Below the pieces are notes generated by a model. It did not search any database. It was not told where the DNA came from and worked only from the letters and a program-made list of their open reading frames with translations. Position numbers and translations under genes: made by a program. Of a DNA stretch of 64,000 bases, positions 50,401-61,700 are shown piece after piece (positions within the stretch are counted from its first letter, which is position 1; every line of letters starts with the position of its first letter). Source of the stretch: Apus apus (lineage: Eukaryota > Chordata > Aves > Apodiformes > Apodidae); NCBI RefSeq assembly GCF_020740795.1, contig NC_067300.1:806001-870000 (forward strand). Direction: 5' to 3'.

Positions 50401-53250
50401 AGGTACCAGAGCCACAAGTCACCAGGATCTGCTCAACCATTTCCTGTTGCCTTGAAAAATGTCTTCCAAAAATTTGGGGCATGCCCATGGAAGAAGCATT
50501 AGGGAACAAACTGGGAGTTTTCACAGATTGAAAAACCTGAGAGAGACTTGGATTTCATTTAGTGAACCAAAACCTTTTCTCCATTGGGTGGAAGGTGGTT
50601 CCCTGCCAGGGCTCCCTTCTCCCCAGACGTTGAGATGCAGTGGCATTTCTCATCCCTTCCCAAGCCCAGCCATACCCTTGGGTTCTGCCCTGTCCCCTCA
50701 GACATGGGCATGAAGCGTTCCCTTGGCTGGGTGGTTTCCAGGTATTGGCTTCGTTGAAACGCGAGCGGTTTGAAAGGCCACCAAGTCCTCCACAGGAGAA
50801 CAGAAAGGACAGGGAGTCCCATCACCCGGGGCCATGATCTGGCACCTCCTGGCTGGGGTTATGAAGCCTTTGGTCTTTACCCCCTAAATAAGCAAGCAGG
50901 TGTGGCCCAGGACTGAGACTCCCCACAGCTCAGTGCAGAGATGATAGGGAGCTGTAGATGGAGATTAAATTAACTCACCCTTCCTACATTTCTGCCCAGA
51001 GCAAGGATCCCCCAACCCCTGCACACTGCTCCACCACCCACCCGTGTCCCCCCGTCCCGCTGGGGCAGAGGGCACAGCCCAGCACTGCAGCAGGTGGGGA
51101 TGCTGGGGGCTGAGCAGGCACCTCTGGTCCTTTCTGGGCGAGAGGCTGCAAGATGTGGTGGGGACAGAACGAATGCCAAGAGCAGGGAGCTCCCCTGCAG
51201 TCAGGGAGCAGGTTTCCACCCCCACGGGGAGGCGTGGGCTGGACATGGCATCACCAGCCCAGCCCAGCCCAGCGCGGTGGTGGGGCTGACAGCAGGGCCA
51301 GCAGAAGCCTGAGGCAGGTTAGTCGTGCAGAGGGTGGCTCCTGCTTCCTCTCAAATCCTCCTAGGGACTAGATCCTGGTTTTTGGGGATGTCTAAGCTGT
51401 GGGCTAGGGTCTTGCTGACATGCCAGGCCAAGCTAACAGCTCCTGCTGTCCCCAGGGCAGCCGGTCTCCCCAGCAGGTGTCTCACCCCTGCTACCCCAAG
51501 GGATACCAGGAGAACATCACCATGGCAGATCTCTACAACAGCCCCTGTGTCCATGCACCGAGCAGCCCCAGCCCTGCGCAGAATCTCACGGTGATGGGCA
51601 CAGGGGACCCAGCAGCGTGTGCCATTGCCATCCAGGAACTCTTCAACTTCAGCTGCGAGGCCAGCAGGACGTGCGGGTTCAACGGGGTCTATCAGCCACC
51701 TGTGCGGGGACAGTTCTTCGTAAGGAGCCTCCCTGCCCTGGGCTGGGGGGCAGGTTGGTGGGTTTTGGGGCACCAAAGACTGGCCAAGAACCCAGGAAAA
51801 CAGATGAAAGAGAAAATTCTGAATAGTACCAACCCTGAAAGCTGAGATGTGCCTGATGCATGGAGGTGTGCTCAGTGCTCACCAGCTCAGCCCCTGATCT
51901 CTCTTGTCACAGCAGTGATCTCTCTTGGTGGGGGGGGCAGTCCCAGGAGTCCCTCCCGAGGGTTCATTAGCATCATCATGTGGTGCTGATTGGACAGGTG
52001 GCATTCTTACACCAAGGACAGAGTGGTGGGATGGTGGTGGGAGCTGGAGTGCTTCACTAACCTGCCACCTTTGGTCTCAAAACACCCACAGGCCTTTTCG
52101 GGGCTTTATCACAACCTTCACTTTCTGAACCTGACTGGGGGGCAGTCCCTGAGCTTTGTCAATGCCACCATCTGGCAATTCTGCAGGAGCAGCTGGGAGA
52201 AGGTGAGACACCACCTAGGAGACCCCGGCCCCTGCCCACATTTCTCCTGGGTGGTGGGCAGCCTGGGGGCTTCTCTGCAGCCCATCTGCTGCACACAGGG
52301 CGGCTGGAGGAGGCCGGTGGGAGCACAAAGATCCCTGGACAGGGAGAGAGATGGGAGAGCAGCCTGAAGCCTCCCGGGTCCTCCTTGCTCCCCAAGCCCT
52401 GGGGACCCTCCCACTCCTGGGTCTTTTCTCCCAGCTGCCCCGTGGGGCACTTCCCCACAGGGTGTGGGCCCTGAGCCCTGCTCCGAGCTGGAGTCCCCCT
52501 GCCTCTCCACCTCTGCAGGTGCAGAAGAAGTTCCCCACCATGATCAGGACCCACCTGCGTGACGCCTGTGCAGCCAGTTCCTACACCCTCACCCTTCTCC
52601 TGCAAGGCTACAGATTCAACCACACAACGTGGCTCAACATCCACTTTGTCCAGCAGGTAGGAAAGTGCCCAGCAGCCCCCCAGCTTCTACACTTTGTGCC
52701 ATGAAGTGCCTCATGCCCACCTAGCCCCTGGCCCTGCCCTGCCTGAGTGGGGGATCAGGGGATCTTTAAGGTTCCTTCCAACCTAAACCATTGATGAATC
52801 TAAGGTAACGAGGCAGCCCGTGCCCAGGGCAGCTCTTGAGGTGTGCTCACAGGCACCTGCTGGGCCATTTGTGCTCTCCCCCAGCTTGTCTCACCAAAGG
52901 GGTACTGTAGCCCCAAGGTGTGCACAGCTACAATGGCTGTGTAGCAGGACCTGGGGGTGCAACAGCAAAGGTCTTCTATAGCTCTCCAGCTTGCCTGGTA
53001 CTGCTCAGCTTTTAACATCCCTCTACCTTCTCTGTCTGCACAGGTTGCTAACACAGACATGGGCTGGACTCTAGGCTACATGCTCAATCTCACCAACATG
53101 ATTCCCTCAGAAACTCCCCAGAGAGTCATAGGGCTCCAGAGGAGCAGTTGGATAGCAGCCACAGTCTTGCTGGCCGTCATGCTCATCCTCATCTTCTGCC
53201 TGCTCACAGTCACATGCTGCCAGGAAAACTCTGGTTATGAGAGGCTCTAG
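47323..53250 (+). CDS. ENTPD8-like ecto-NTPDase (copy B), 9 exons, mosaic gene
   Basis: Predicted surface enzyme hydrolysing extracellular ATP/ADP. Exons: 47323-47439, 48075-48192, 48837-48987, 49498-49657, 50172-50402, 51456-51719, 52092-52202, 52519-52656, 53044-53250. All borders are AG/GT, giving 498 residues with no stop or frameshift. Exon 1 ([14 protein letters not shown], 39 codons) makes a membrane helix unlike that of copy A. Exons 2-6 (308 residues: ACR1 [14 protein letters not shown]2, ACR3, ACR4 [13 protein letters not shown]) differ from copy A at only three residues. Exons 7-9 are about 35-55 percent identical to copy A and carry ACR5 [15 protein letters not shown], a second membrane helix and a longer tail ending SGYERL. 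The gene looks like a separate NTPDase whose catalytic middle was overwritten by ENTPD8. The ends might be closer to ENTPD2 or another ENTPD8 paralogue; I cannot decide. No canonical AATAAA was seen soon after the stop. Confidence 0.92.
48043..48222 (+). repeat. Right copy of short inverted tract (copy B exon 2)
   Basis: Counterpart of 42,935-43,112. The match starts about 30 bp before exon 2 and stops 30 bp after it, at 'cctctgcccctgctc'. The remaining 0.56 kb of intron 2 up to 48,779 has no counterpart in copy A. Confidence 0.85.
48780..51754 (+). repeat. Right arm of inverted near-identical tract (copy B exons 3-6)
   Basis: Counterpart of 39,082-42,030, 2,975 bp. It differs from the left arm by scattered single bases and a few short indels. 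The largest is a 31-bp segment present here just after the exon 5 donor (about 50,409-50,439) and absent from copy A. Confidence 0.9.
52744..52802 (+). repeat. CR1 LINE tail fragment in copy B intron 8
   Basis: A short block 'ggatctttaaggttccttcc' and 'aacctaaaccattgatgaatc', recognisable as a diverged CR1 3' end. Confidence 0.65.
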
Positions 53251-54155
53251 CAGCTCTGGCTCCAGATGCTGCCAAAGCCACTTTCTCCTGCTGCAGGAGT
53301 GTGAGGACCTGCAGACCAGGGAATTGTCCCCACGTGTCCAGGAGCTATGAACTTGTGATGTGGGTCATCTGTGTTCTGGCCTGATGAGCTGGAACCGAGC
53401 ACAGGCTTTAAAAAATCCTCCCTGGAGCTGTGTGCTGTCTGGTTTTTTTCCTGTCACTGCTGGTTGGAGATGCTCTGGGAGGGGGACATGGCCATGTGGG
53501 GCTAGGGCTCAGCACTGGTGGCAGGGGGACCACAGTGATGTGGGGCAGCTGGTGGGTGAGGGAAGGGGGAAGGAGTGTTTGGCAGCAGTGGGATCATTAC
53601 AGGGCTGGTTACAGCCTGCAGCAGATACCCCATGTGGGGTGGATGTGTCCTGCCCCATCCTGGGACAAGGGTCTGCATCACCCATGGCCAGCACCAGCCA
53701 GAGGGGCAGCAGCCCTGGGAGCCACAGGGGGAGCTGGGATGGTGGATGGGACTTGGGCTCTGCCCCCCAAGATGGGACTAGGGACCCTGTGAGGGGGGGG
53801 ATAGCAGCAGCCCCTACTCTCCTGCATGAGGTTCCCCTCCAGTCCAGCTGCACCCTGTGTGCCTGGCAGACAGCTTGCCCACCCTTTCCAGCACGCAGTG
53901 ATCTGGGAATGCTGCTGGGACATGTCAGGGGCAGCTCCTGGGATCTCTCTTACATTTCTAGGGAGCTCCACTGGCAGCCAGTGGATGGATGAGGTGAGAA
54001 ACCCCAGCTCCCAGAAGAAAAAGTGATGTCCTCATGCCCTGCTGGCTCCTCTCCAACATCTGGCAGATGCTCCAATGTCTCCAGGGCATCTCCAGTAGCA
54101 CTGGGTGATGTTGACTCTCCCCGGAGCTGTCATCAGCAGCCCTGACATGGGGGAT
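53251..54155. other. Copy B 3' flank
   Basis: Downstream of the copy B stop. No gene was recognised; short open frames here have no motif. No clear AATAAA was found, so the 3' end of copy B is unplaced. Confidence 0.35.
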
Positions 54156-54159
54156 GAAA

Positions 54160-54690
54160 TCAATACAATTGTAACTGGAGTGTTGTGTCCAGTTCTGGGC
54201 TCCCCAGTTCAAGAGGGACAGGGATCTACTTGAGAGAGTCCAATGGAGGCTACAAGGATGATGAAGGGACTGGAACACCTGCCTGATGAGGGAAGGCTGA
54301 GAGACCTGGGGCTGTTCAGTCTAGAGAGGAGAAGACTGAGGGGGGATCTAATCAATGTCTCTAAATACATGAGGGCAGCAAGAAGGCAGGGACAAGCTCT
54401 TGTCACTTGTGCCCTGTGACAGGACGAGGGGCAATGGATTCAAACTGGAGCCCAGGAAGTTCCACCTCAACATGAGAATAACTTCTTTCCTGTGAGGGTG
54501 ACAGAGCCCTGGGACAGGCTGCCCAGAGAGGTTGTGGAGTCTCCTTCTCTGGAGACTTTCCAGACCTGTCTGGATGCCTTTCTAAGTGACCTGCCCTAGT
54601 TTTGGTCCTGCTCTGGCAGGGGGGGTTGGACTTGATGATCTTTGGAGGTCCCTTCCAACTCCAGCATTCTGTGACTCTGTGGTTCTTCAA
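54160..54690 (+). mobile_element. CR1 LINE fragment between copies B and C
   Basis: A 5'-truncated CR1 of about 530 bp in plus orientation, with 'gtgtccagttctgggctccc', 'gaggctgagagac'-like blocks, 'ttggacttgatgatctttgg' and an ending near 'attctgtgactctgtgg'. It lies in the tail-to-tail gap. Confidence 0.9.
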
Positions 54691-54750
54691 CTCTGTAACT
54701 GTTCAGGAGCAAAGTAACAGGCGTCTCCCTGTCCCCTGCCTTTTACAGCC

Positions 54751-54756
54751 TTTATT
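54751..54756 (-). terminator. Possible poly(A) signal of copy C
   Basis: TTTATT on the plus strand (AATAAA on the minus strand) lies about 0.96 kb beyond the copy C stop, just outside the CR1 copy. If used, the 3' UTR would contain the (GGAGA)n repeat as a pyrimidine-rich run. It is the clearest minus-strand hexamer in this gap. Confidence 0.3.
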
Positions 54757-55027
54757 TGGGTGAGCTGAGCTGCCAGACGCCGCCGTCCTGCTGGGACACC
54801 AAAGGTCAGCACCGTGCTGCCGGGAGGCAGGCAACCCAGTGAATCATCCACGGGGCAGAGCAGTGAGCAGAACCAAAGGCAAGGGCACAGTCATGGGCAG
54901 GGCCCAGCTCAGCCACGTGCACAGGGCAGGACTGGGTGTTTGGGCATCTGCTGGTGGGACAATGTTGTCTCCAGGAAGACACTCAGGAGCACTGATTCCT
55001 TTATCCCAGGAGAAAAGGAAGATGATG

Positions 55028-55115
55028 GGAGAGGAGAGGAGAGGAGAGGAGAGGAGAGGAGAGGAGAGGAGAGGAGAGGAGAGGAGAGGAGAGGAGAGGA
55101 GAGGAGAGGAGAGGA
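55028..55115. repeat. (GGAGA)n pentanucleotide microsatellite
   Basis: About 17 uninterrupted pentamers give 88 bp in which one strand is pure purine. It lies in the gap between copies B and C and possibly within the 3' UTR of copy C. Confidence 0.95.
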
Positions 55116-55710
55116 TTATATGAACCCTCTGGGACCATGCTTCTGACTTTGGGTGCTCAGTTTTCCCTTTGCCTCCAAGATCATCAGTTAATACAAGCAA
55201 CTCAGGAGAGCCAGCTGGGGTGCTGCAGAGCCTCGCATGCCCTCACGCTGGCAGCGTGACTCATGGTCAGAGCCAGCATCACCCGAAGCACCCTGGCACC
55301 AAGTGCCTGCAGCCATGCACCAGCAGCCCAGCACTTGGGGAGCTCTTCCATGGCCAGGGTGGCTCTCCGTGGCCCCACATGCCAGCTGGTGGGATGGAGA
55401 CCAGACCTTTAACAGGCAAAGCAGTGTCAGGAGGTGGAGAGGCATGGCTGGGATTCCGGTGGTGTGTCGGCTGAACCAACAAGTCTCTGCAGGAGCTCCT
55501 CTGGAAACATCTTGTGGTGACTCTGCATGTTGAGGACAGTCCTGTGGAAGGCCAGCCCATGGTTCTTCAGTGCTGCAGAAGTTAAGGTGCTCATCATGGC
55601 TGAGCATCCTTGGGCTGCCAGTCCTGCTGGCAGAAGCTCAGGGCACAGCAGTGCAGGCAGCCCTGCAGCCCTGATGGGCTCCTGTTGGGCTCCAAAATGC
55701 AGCCAAGCTC

Positions 55711-58700
55711 CTACACCCACAGGAGCAGGAGCAGGGCAGTAATCCCCAAGGCAAGGGTGAGGATGATGAAGGTGATGGCTGCAGCCCACAGGGAGGGAAC
55801 ATGCCCCTTGAGCCGTGCCGGAGCCTCTGCTGGGATCATGTTGGTGAGGTTCAGCATGTAGCCCAGTGTCCAACCCACATCAGCACTTCCCACCTGCCCG
55901 AGGAGAGAGGGGATGATGTTAGCCCTGCAGGGGCTGGAAGGTGCCCCAGCAGAAAAGGACCTGTTGGTCATCAGGGGTTGCATGTGAGCCAGTGTGTGCC
56001 CAGTGGCCAAAAAGGCCACCAGTATCCTGTGGCCTGTGTCAGCACTGGTGTGGCCAGCAGGAGCACAGCAGGGATCTGGCACGGCAGGGCTGGGCACTGG
56101 GGAGGGGGCACCTGGAATCCTGGGGTCAGGTCTGGGCCCCTCATGACCAGAAAGACATGGACGGGCTGGAGCGTGTCCAGAGAAGGGCAACGGAGCTGGG
56201 GAAGGGGCTGGAACACAAGTCTGATGAGGAGAAGCTGAGGGAATCAGGGATGTTCAGCCTGGAGCAAAGGAGGCTGAGGGGAGACCTGCTGGCTCTGCAG
56301 CTGCCTGGGAGGAGGTTGGAGCCAGGGGGGTTGGGCTCTGCTCCCAAGGAACAAGCAAAAGAACAAGAGGAAATGGCCTCAAGTTGCACCAGGGGAGGTT
56401 TAGATTGGATATTGGAAGAAACTTCCTTCACCAAAAGGGCTGTCAGGCCCCACCCAGGCTGCTCAGTCAGCGGTGGAGTCCCCATCCCTGGAGAGACTTC
56501 GAAGCTGGGTAGGTGTGATGCTGAGGGACATGGTTTAGAGGTGGCCTTGGCAGTGCTGGGGGAACGGTTGGACTTAATGGTCTTAAAGGTCTTTTCCAAC
56601 CCAAAAATTCAGTGGTACCATAATTCTGTGAAAGCCACACTGATGGTGCAGGGCCACCTGCTCCTGCATGTCCCCAGTGGGTGCAGTAGCTGGCCCCACA
56701 CCCAGTGCCATGCTGGGCTTTCTGGACTGTGGCCCTCACAGCACCCTGATGCAGGCAGCTCTTTTCTCCAGAGCTGCCCCTGCTCCTGCCCGCAGGCTGG
56801 GTTTGCTGCCTACCTTCATCTGGAAGAAGATCTTGTTCCAGCTGGTCTGGTTGAACTTGTAGGCATCGAGGAGGAGTGTGAGGATGTAGTTGGCGTTGGC
56901 GCAGTATTTGGGCAGTCGCTCAGGATGCTCTTCAGGGTAGCTAGAAGACAGCTGGGGTGGGGACATGTTTGGGAGGAAAGGAAGATACTTGCAGGCAATT
57001 CCCATGCAGGGACAATGCCCTGACAACAGCTGCACGAGGGGAAATGACTCTGTGGCCACCAGCATCCTGAAAAAGACTTCTGGACCAGGCAGGAAGTTTG
57101 GACCTGTCCACAGGGCAACTCCTTTGTGGAGGATTTACTCTCCACATGGAAACAGAGATATACTAGAACGTCTCCTGCCCCAGGTTCTTCCATCTTAGCC
57201 TCCTCATGCAAAGGGCTCCTGCCCTCTGCTCTGTGATGGTTCTAGCAGAACTCTTAGTCTCATTCATCCCCATTTGACTCCTCTCCAGGGTGGTGCCAGC
57301 AGCTGGCTCCACTCTCTCCATCCCCCAGTGCTGTAGACCCATCTCCATCCCCAGCTCCTGTTTGGGAGGGGAGGTTTTGCTGCCTTCATCTGCCCTGGCT
57401 GCCCTTTTTCCAATGTTGCATGATCAAGGAGGGTCCCAAGGTGGGTGCAGGATGGTCCTGGCTCCCTCAGAGCTCAGAGATGGCTCCAGAGCTCAGCAAG
57501 CAGGAAGCCTTGCCCTGGGGAGTCCGTTCCCCACTCCAGGACCCCTTTTCTTGTGAGGTTTCCCCACAGTCCCCCCATGGTGTGGAACGTACGTCTTCCC
57601 AGCTTCTTGTGCAGAACTGCTCGATGGTCTCCCTGACAGTGCCCAGTGACTGCCCCTCTGTCAGGTTGAGAAACTTGAAGTTGTAGTAAAAGGCAGAGAA
57701 GGCCTGAAAGGCAAGAGGTAGAAATGCCTTTGAACTTTGGTGGAGAAATCTCCCAAGGCAGCAGCCCCTGTGTGCCTTGAGGCAGGAGTTTGTCCCTCAC
57801 CAGGTTTTTCCCACCCTTGCATAGTCCCAGGGCCCGGCTGTCCATGCCTGGCGGGTGCGTGGCCAGCAGCTCAAGGAAGGTGATTCCCCCCCTTTACTCT
57901 GCTGTTGTGGGACCCCACCTGGAGAACTGTGTCCAGTTCTGGAGCCCCCAACATAAGAAGGACATGGAGCTTCTGAAGCAAGTCCAGAGGAGGCCACAGA
58001 GATGATGCCAGGGCTGGAGCAGCTCTGCTCTGGAGCCAGGCTGGGAGAGTTGGGGTGTTCAGCCTGGAGAAGAGAAGGCTCCAGGGAGACCTGAGAGCAG
58101 CTTCCAGTGCCTGAAGGGGCTCCAGGAAAGCTGGGGAGGGGCTTGGGACAAGGGCAGGGAGGGAGAGGACAAGGGGTAAGTGGCTTTAAACTATGAGAGG
58201 GGAGATTTAGGTTGGATATTACAAATAAATTCTTTGCTGTGAGGGTGGTGAGACACTGGCCCAGGCTGCCCAGGGAAGCTGTGGCTGCCCCATCCCTGGC
58301 AGTGTTGAAGGGCAGGTTGGATGGGGCTTGGAGCAACCTGAGCTGGTGGGAGGTGTCCCTGCCCATGCAGGGGGTTGGATCTAGATGGTCTTTAAGGTCC
58401 CTTCCAACCCAAACTGAAAACTTGACCTGTTTTATTAAAATGGCCCAGTCTGGAGAGCTGGCTGGAAAACCAGACAGCAGCAATCCCTGGTGTGCCCTGG
58501 GGCAGTTGGGAGATTCTTGCCCCCATTCTGCTGCAGGGAGGTGACAGTGCTGTGGGACATACAGGGACACCACAGCACCTGGGGACATCCTGTGCCCAGG
58601 AGGCAGGAGGACTGAATTTGCCTTACAATGAAGTGCCCGTGGATGGGGGGCTGGGAGACGCCGTCGAAGGTGCAGTCCTGGCTCTGGCCACATGCTGAGA

Positions 58701-61700
58701 AGTTGAACAGCTTCTTGATGGCAGCCAGGCAGCCAGTGGCATTGCCCCTGCCCTCTAGGGTCACATTCCTGTCACTGAGGCCCAGGCGTGGGTCACTGTG
58801 GTTGGTGCAGGGGCTGGAGCTGAAGGAAGACAGTGAGAGGGTTTCGTTGTAGTCTCTTGGGTAGCAAGGGTGGTCGACTCGTGGGCTGGAGGCCGACTCC
58901 TGGGGGCAGCAAAACAGCAGGTTCAGCCTCCTTCAAACCCTCATGGTGGGCACACCAGGCACAGGGTTCACCCCGTGCTCCTCCAAAGCCGTGGGCACCA
59001 GCATCTCCCACCAGCTCGGCAGGGAAAGACCCTCCAGCTGCTTAACCCTGGTCTTGTTGGCTCATCTGCAGTCCCAGCCTGAGCTGAACATTCATCCTCA
59101 CTCTGCTTTGTCTCATTCCCTTTCCACAGTGGCAGACTGGCCTTAAGGACCCAGCACATCTCTAGCCTGACCAGCAGGATCATGGTCTGGGGCACTCAAA
59201 GCCCTCTCCATCCCAGTTCTAGCTCTGTCTCTAGCTCCAGCCTCAGCCAGGAACAATCCCTGGGATCTTCTTGGCTGTGCAGTGTGAGCAAACCCTTCTG
59301 GATCAGCAAGGCTGCTTCTCCTGGAAAGGTGCACTTCCATGAAGACCCTCTTCATAGAGTTGTTCTGGTTGAAAAAGACCTTCAAGATAATCTTTTGAGT
59401 CTGATGCTAAACCATGTCCCTCAACACCACATCTATAGGCCTTCTAAACACTGCCAGGGATGGTGATTCCACCACTGCCCTGGGCAGCCTGTTCTAGGGC
59501 CGGACAACCCTTACCATGAAGAAATTGTTCCTAATATCCAATTCTAGTTATGAGGGTCCTGAACTGACTCCAGGATTCAAGGTGCCCCCTCACTAGTGTC
59601 CAGCACAGGGGGACAATCCCTGCCCTGCTCCTGCTGGCCACACTAGTGCTGACAAAAGCCAGGATGCTGGTGGCCTTTCTGGCCACTGAGCACACACTGG
59701 CTCATATTCAGCCACTGTTGACCAACATCCTCAGGCCCTTCCTGAGCAGCTTGCCAGCCACTCTTCCCCAAGTCTGAAGCATTGCATGGGCTTGTTGTGG
59801 CCTTTCCCCTCTGACCTTCATTAAAAAAGCCTGAGAAACATTTCTGGTCATCTTTTCTCAGGTCTGTACAGTCACAGAGTAGTTGAAGTTCATGGGGGAG
59901 CTAAAGGGTCACTGTGCCAACCCCCTCCTTAAAGCAGGACCAACTAGATGCAGTAGCTCTGAGCCTGGCCCAGCAAGTTCTGTGTCCTATTCCAATACTT
60001 GACCATTCTCACTGGGAAAAACTTTCTCCCTGCATCTGGTTGGGAAACTTGCATGTTCCAGGTTGTGCTTGTTGCCTCTTGTCTCATCACTTTGCACCTC
60101 TGACAAGAGCCTGGTCTTGCCTGCACCCTGGGCAAGACAGTTGTGTATGGCCAGAAGATCCCTCCTGAACTGCCTCTTCTGATGCTTCCTGTGTTCCTCT
60201 CCATGTCTGCCTACCTGTGCTCCAAGGAGTCTGTACCTGCTGGTACCTCTTTGGAAGAGCATTGCCTGTCCTTAATTTATGCACTAACAGGTCTGTGGTT
60301 GGTAGCATGAGAGCAGAGACCAGTTACCCCCCCGTTCCCCTCTCACCACAATCAATTCCTTTGCCAGGCGCTTCAGCATCTCGTTCTGCCCGTAGCAGAG
60401 GTAGCTGTGGGTGTAGATGTTGTAGTTATACCCGTACAGTGTGAACTTGGAGGCTTCACTCCAGTTTCTGACGGAACTTTCAGGCATAAAGCTGATTTGA
60501 GTGGATGCTCCTCCAAGATCCAGCGCCCCATAAATGTTGGCTGCCTCCGGATGAACCCACGCACGTGCTCTGGGGGAGAACTGCCAGGGCAGGACAGGAG
60601 AGGAGGAGGAGAAGTCCACGGCTGGGCTTACCCACCCTGAGCAAAGTTCTCATCCCATTGAAGTCAATAGGGTTTTGTTATTAAATGAAATGGTTGTTCA
60701 CTTACATGATTCCTGTACCTGAGGTCCCACTGCCTTCCCTGTCCAACCAGCCTGGCCCATGTCAGAGCCAGGGACACAGAGACTGAGCTGTCTGCAGCTC
60801 AAGGTGTCCAAAGCGCTCTGAGACACCCATCCCCAGACCACAGCCCTGGTGGGGACCTGTCCTGGAGGGGCTGCCCACCCTGCAGAGGTGCCTCTGTGAG
60901 GGCAGGGACAGAAACCCTGCCCAGGAGTTCAGCGGTGCCCGCGCTGCTCTGAGCTGCAGCAGAGGAGGGGTTTGAGTCCTTCCTTCAGGCTGGCACAATG
61001 AACCAAAATGGGTCTCCCAGTGCCACACAGAGATGGACCTTCCCAGGGCAGTGAGACAAAGCCCTGCAGGAGCAAATGGTGCCTACCGGGCTGCACAGCC
61101 AACCTTGCTGTCCCCAAGGGACACTGTGTCCACATGCAGTGGAGAGATGCCCTTAATAGGCACCTCCATTCCTGATTTCTCCCTCCCCATCACTGTGGAA
61201 GCCAGAGGATAGCTGGTGCTTCCCTGAGGACATTCCAAAAAGCTGCTAACCCAGACCTTCCCTGCTGTGCTGAGCAAGCTGCAGGAAAATCAGAACAACT
61301 GTATTTAGCAGAGTGGGTGATGCACCCTTCTCCCACCTTGGTGAAGGAGTCCAGCAGGTAGTTGATGGTGATCCAGCCATAAGCCCCCTCCTCCTCTCCT
61401 GTGAGGATCTGAGCCCCTCTGAACACCACAGGGTACTCCTGCATGGTTTTAGCAACTTCAGCCAGGACTTGGTCTGCAGCTGAGCTGTTCTTCTGCCTGA
61501 GAAGGAGTCAAAGGTCAGGACACATACTCAGATACATCAATGCCACAGAAAAACACAAGCAAACAGGCTGGTTGTTTTTTTTTTTTTTCCCCAGTTCCAC
61601 ACAGGCTGATTTTTTGCAGCAAGCAGTTTGTGGGAAATGATATTCCCTGCTACGTAACTAGTTGAAGCTGCTCATAGAGCTGAAACCCCAAAGCTCCAGA

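Noticed and set aside
37529-53250. The A/B tract as a simple recent inverted duplication
   Set aside because: A duplication would give similar divergence across the whole gene; exons 1 and 7-9 are far too diverged compared with the introns inside the tract.
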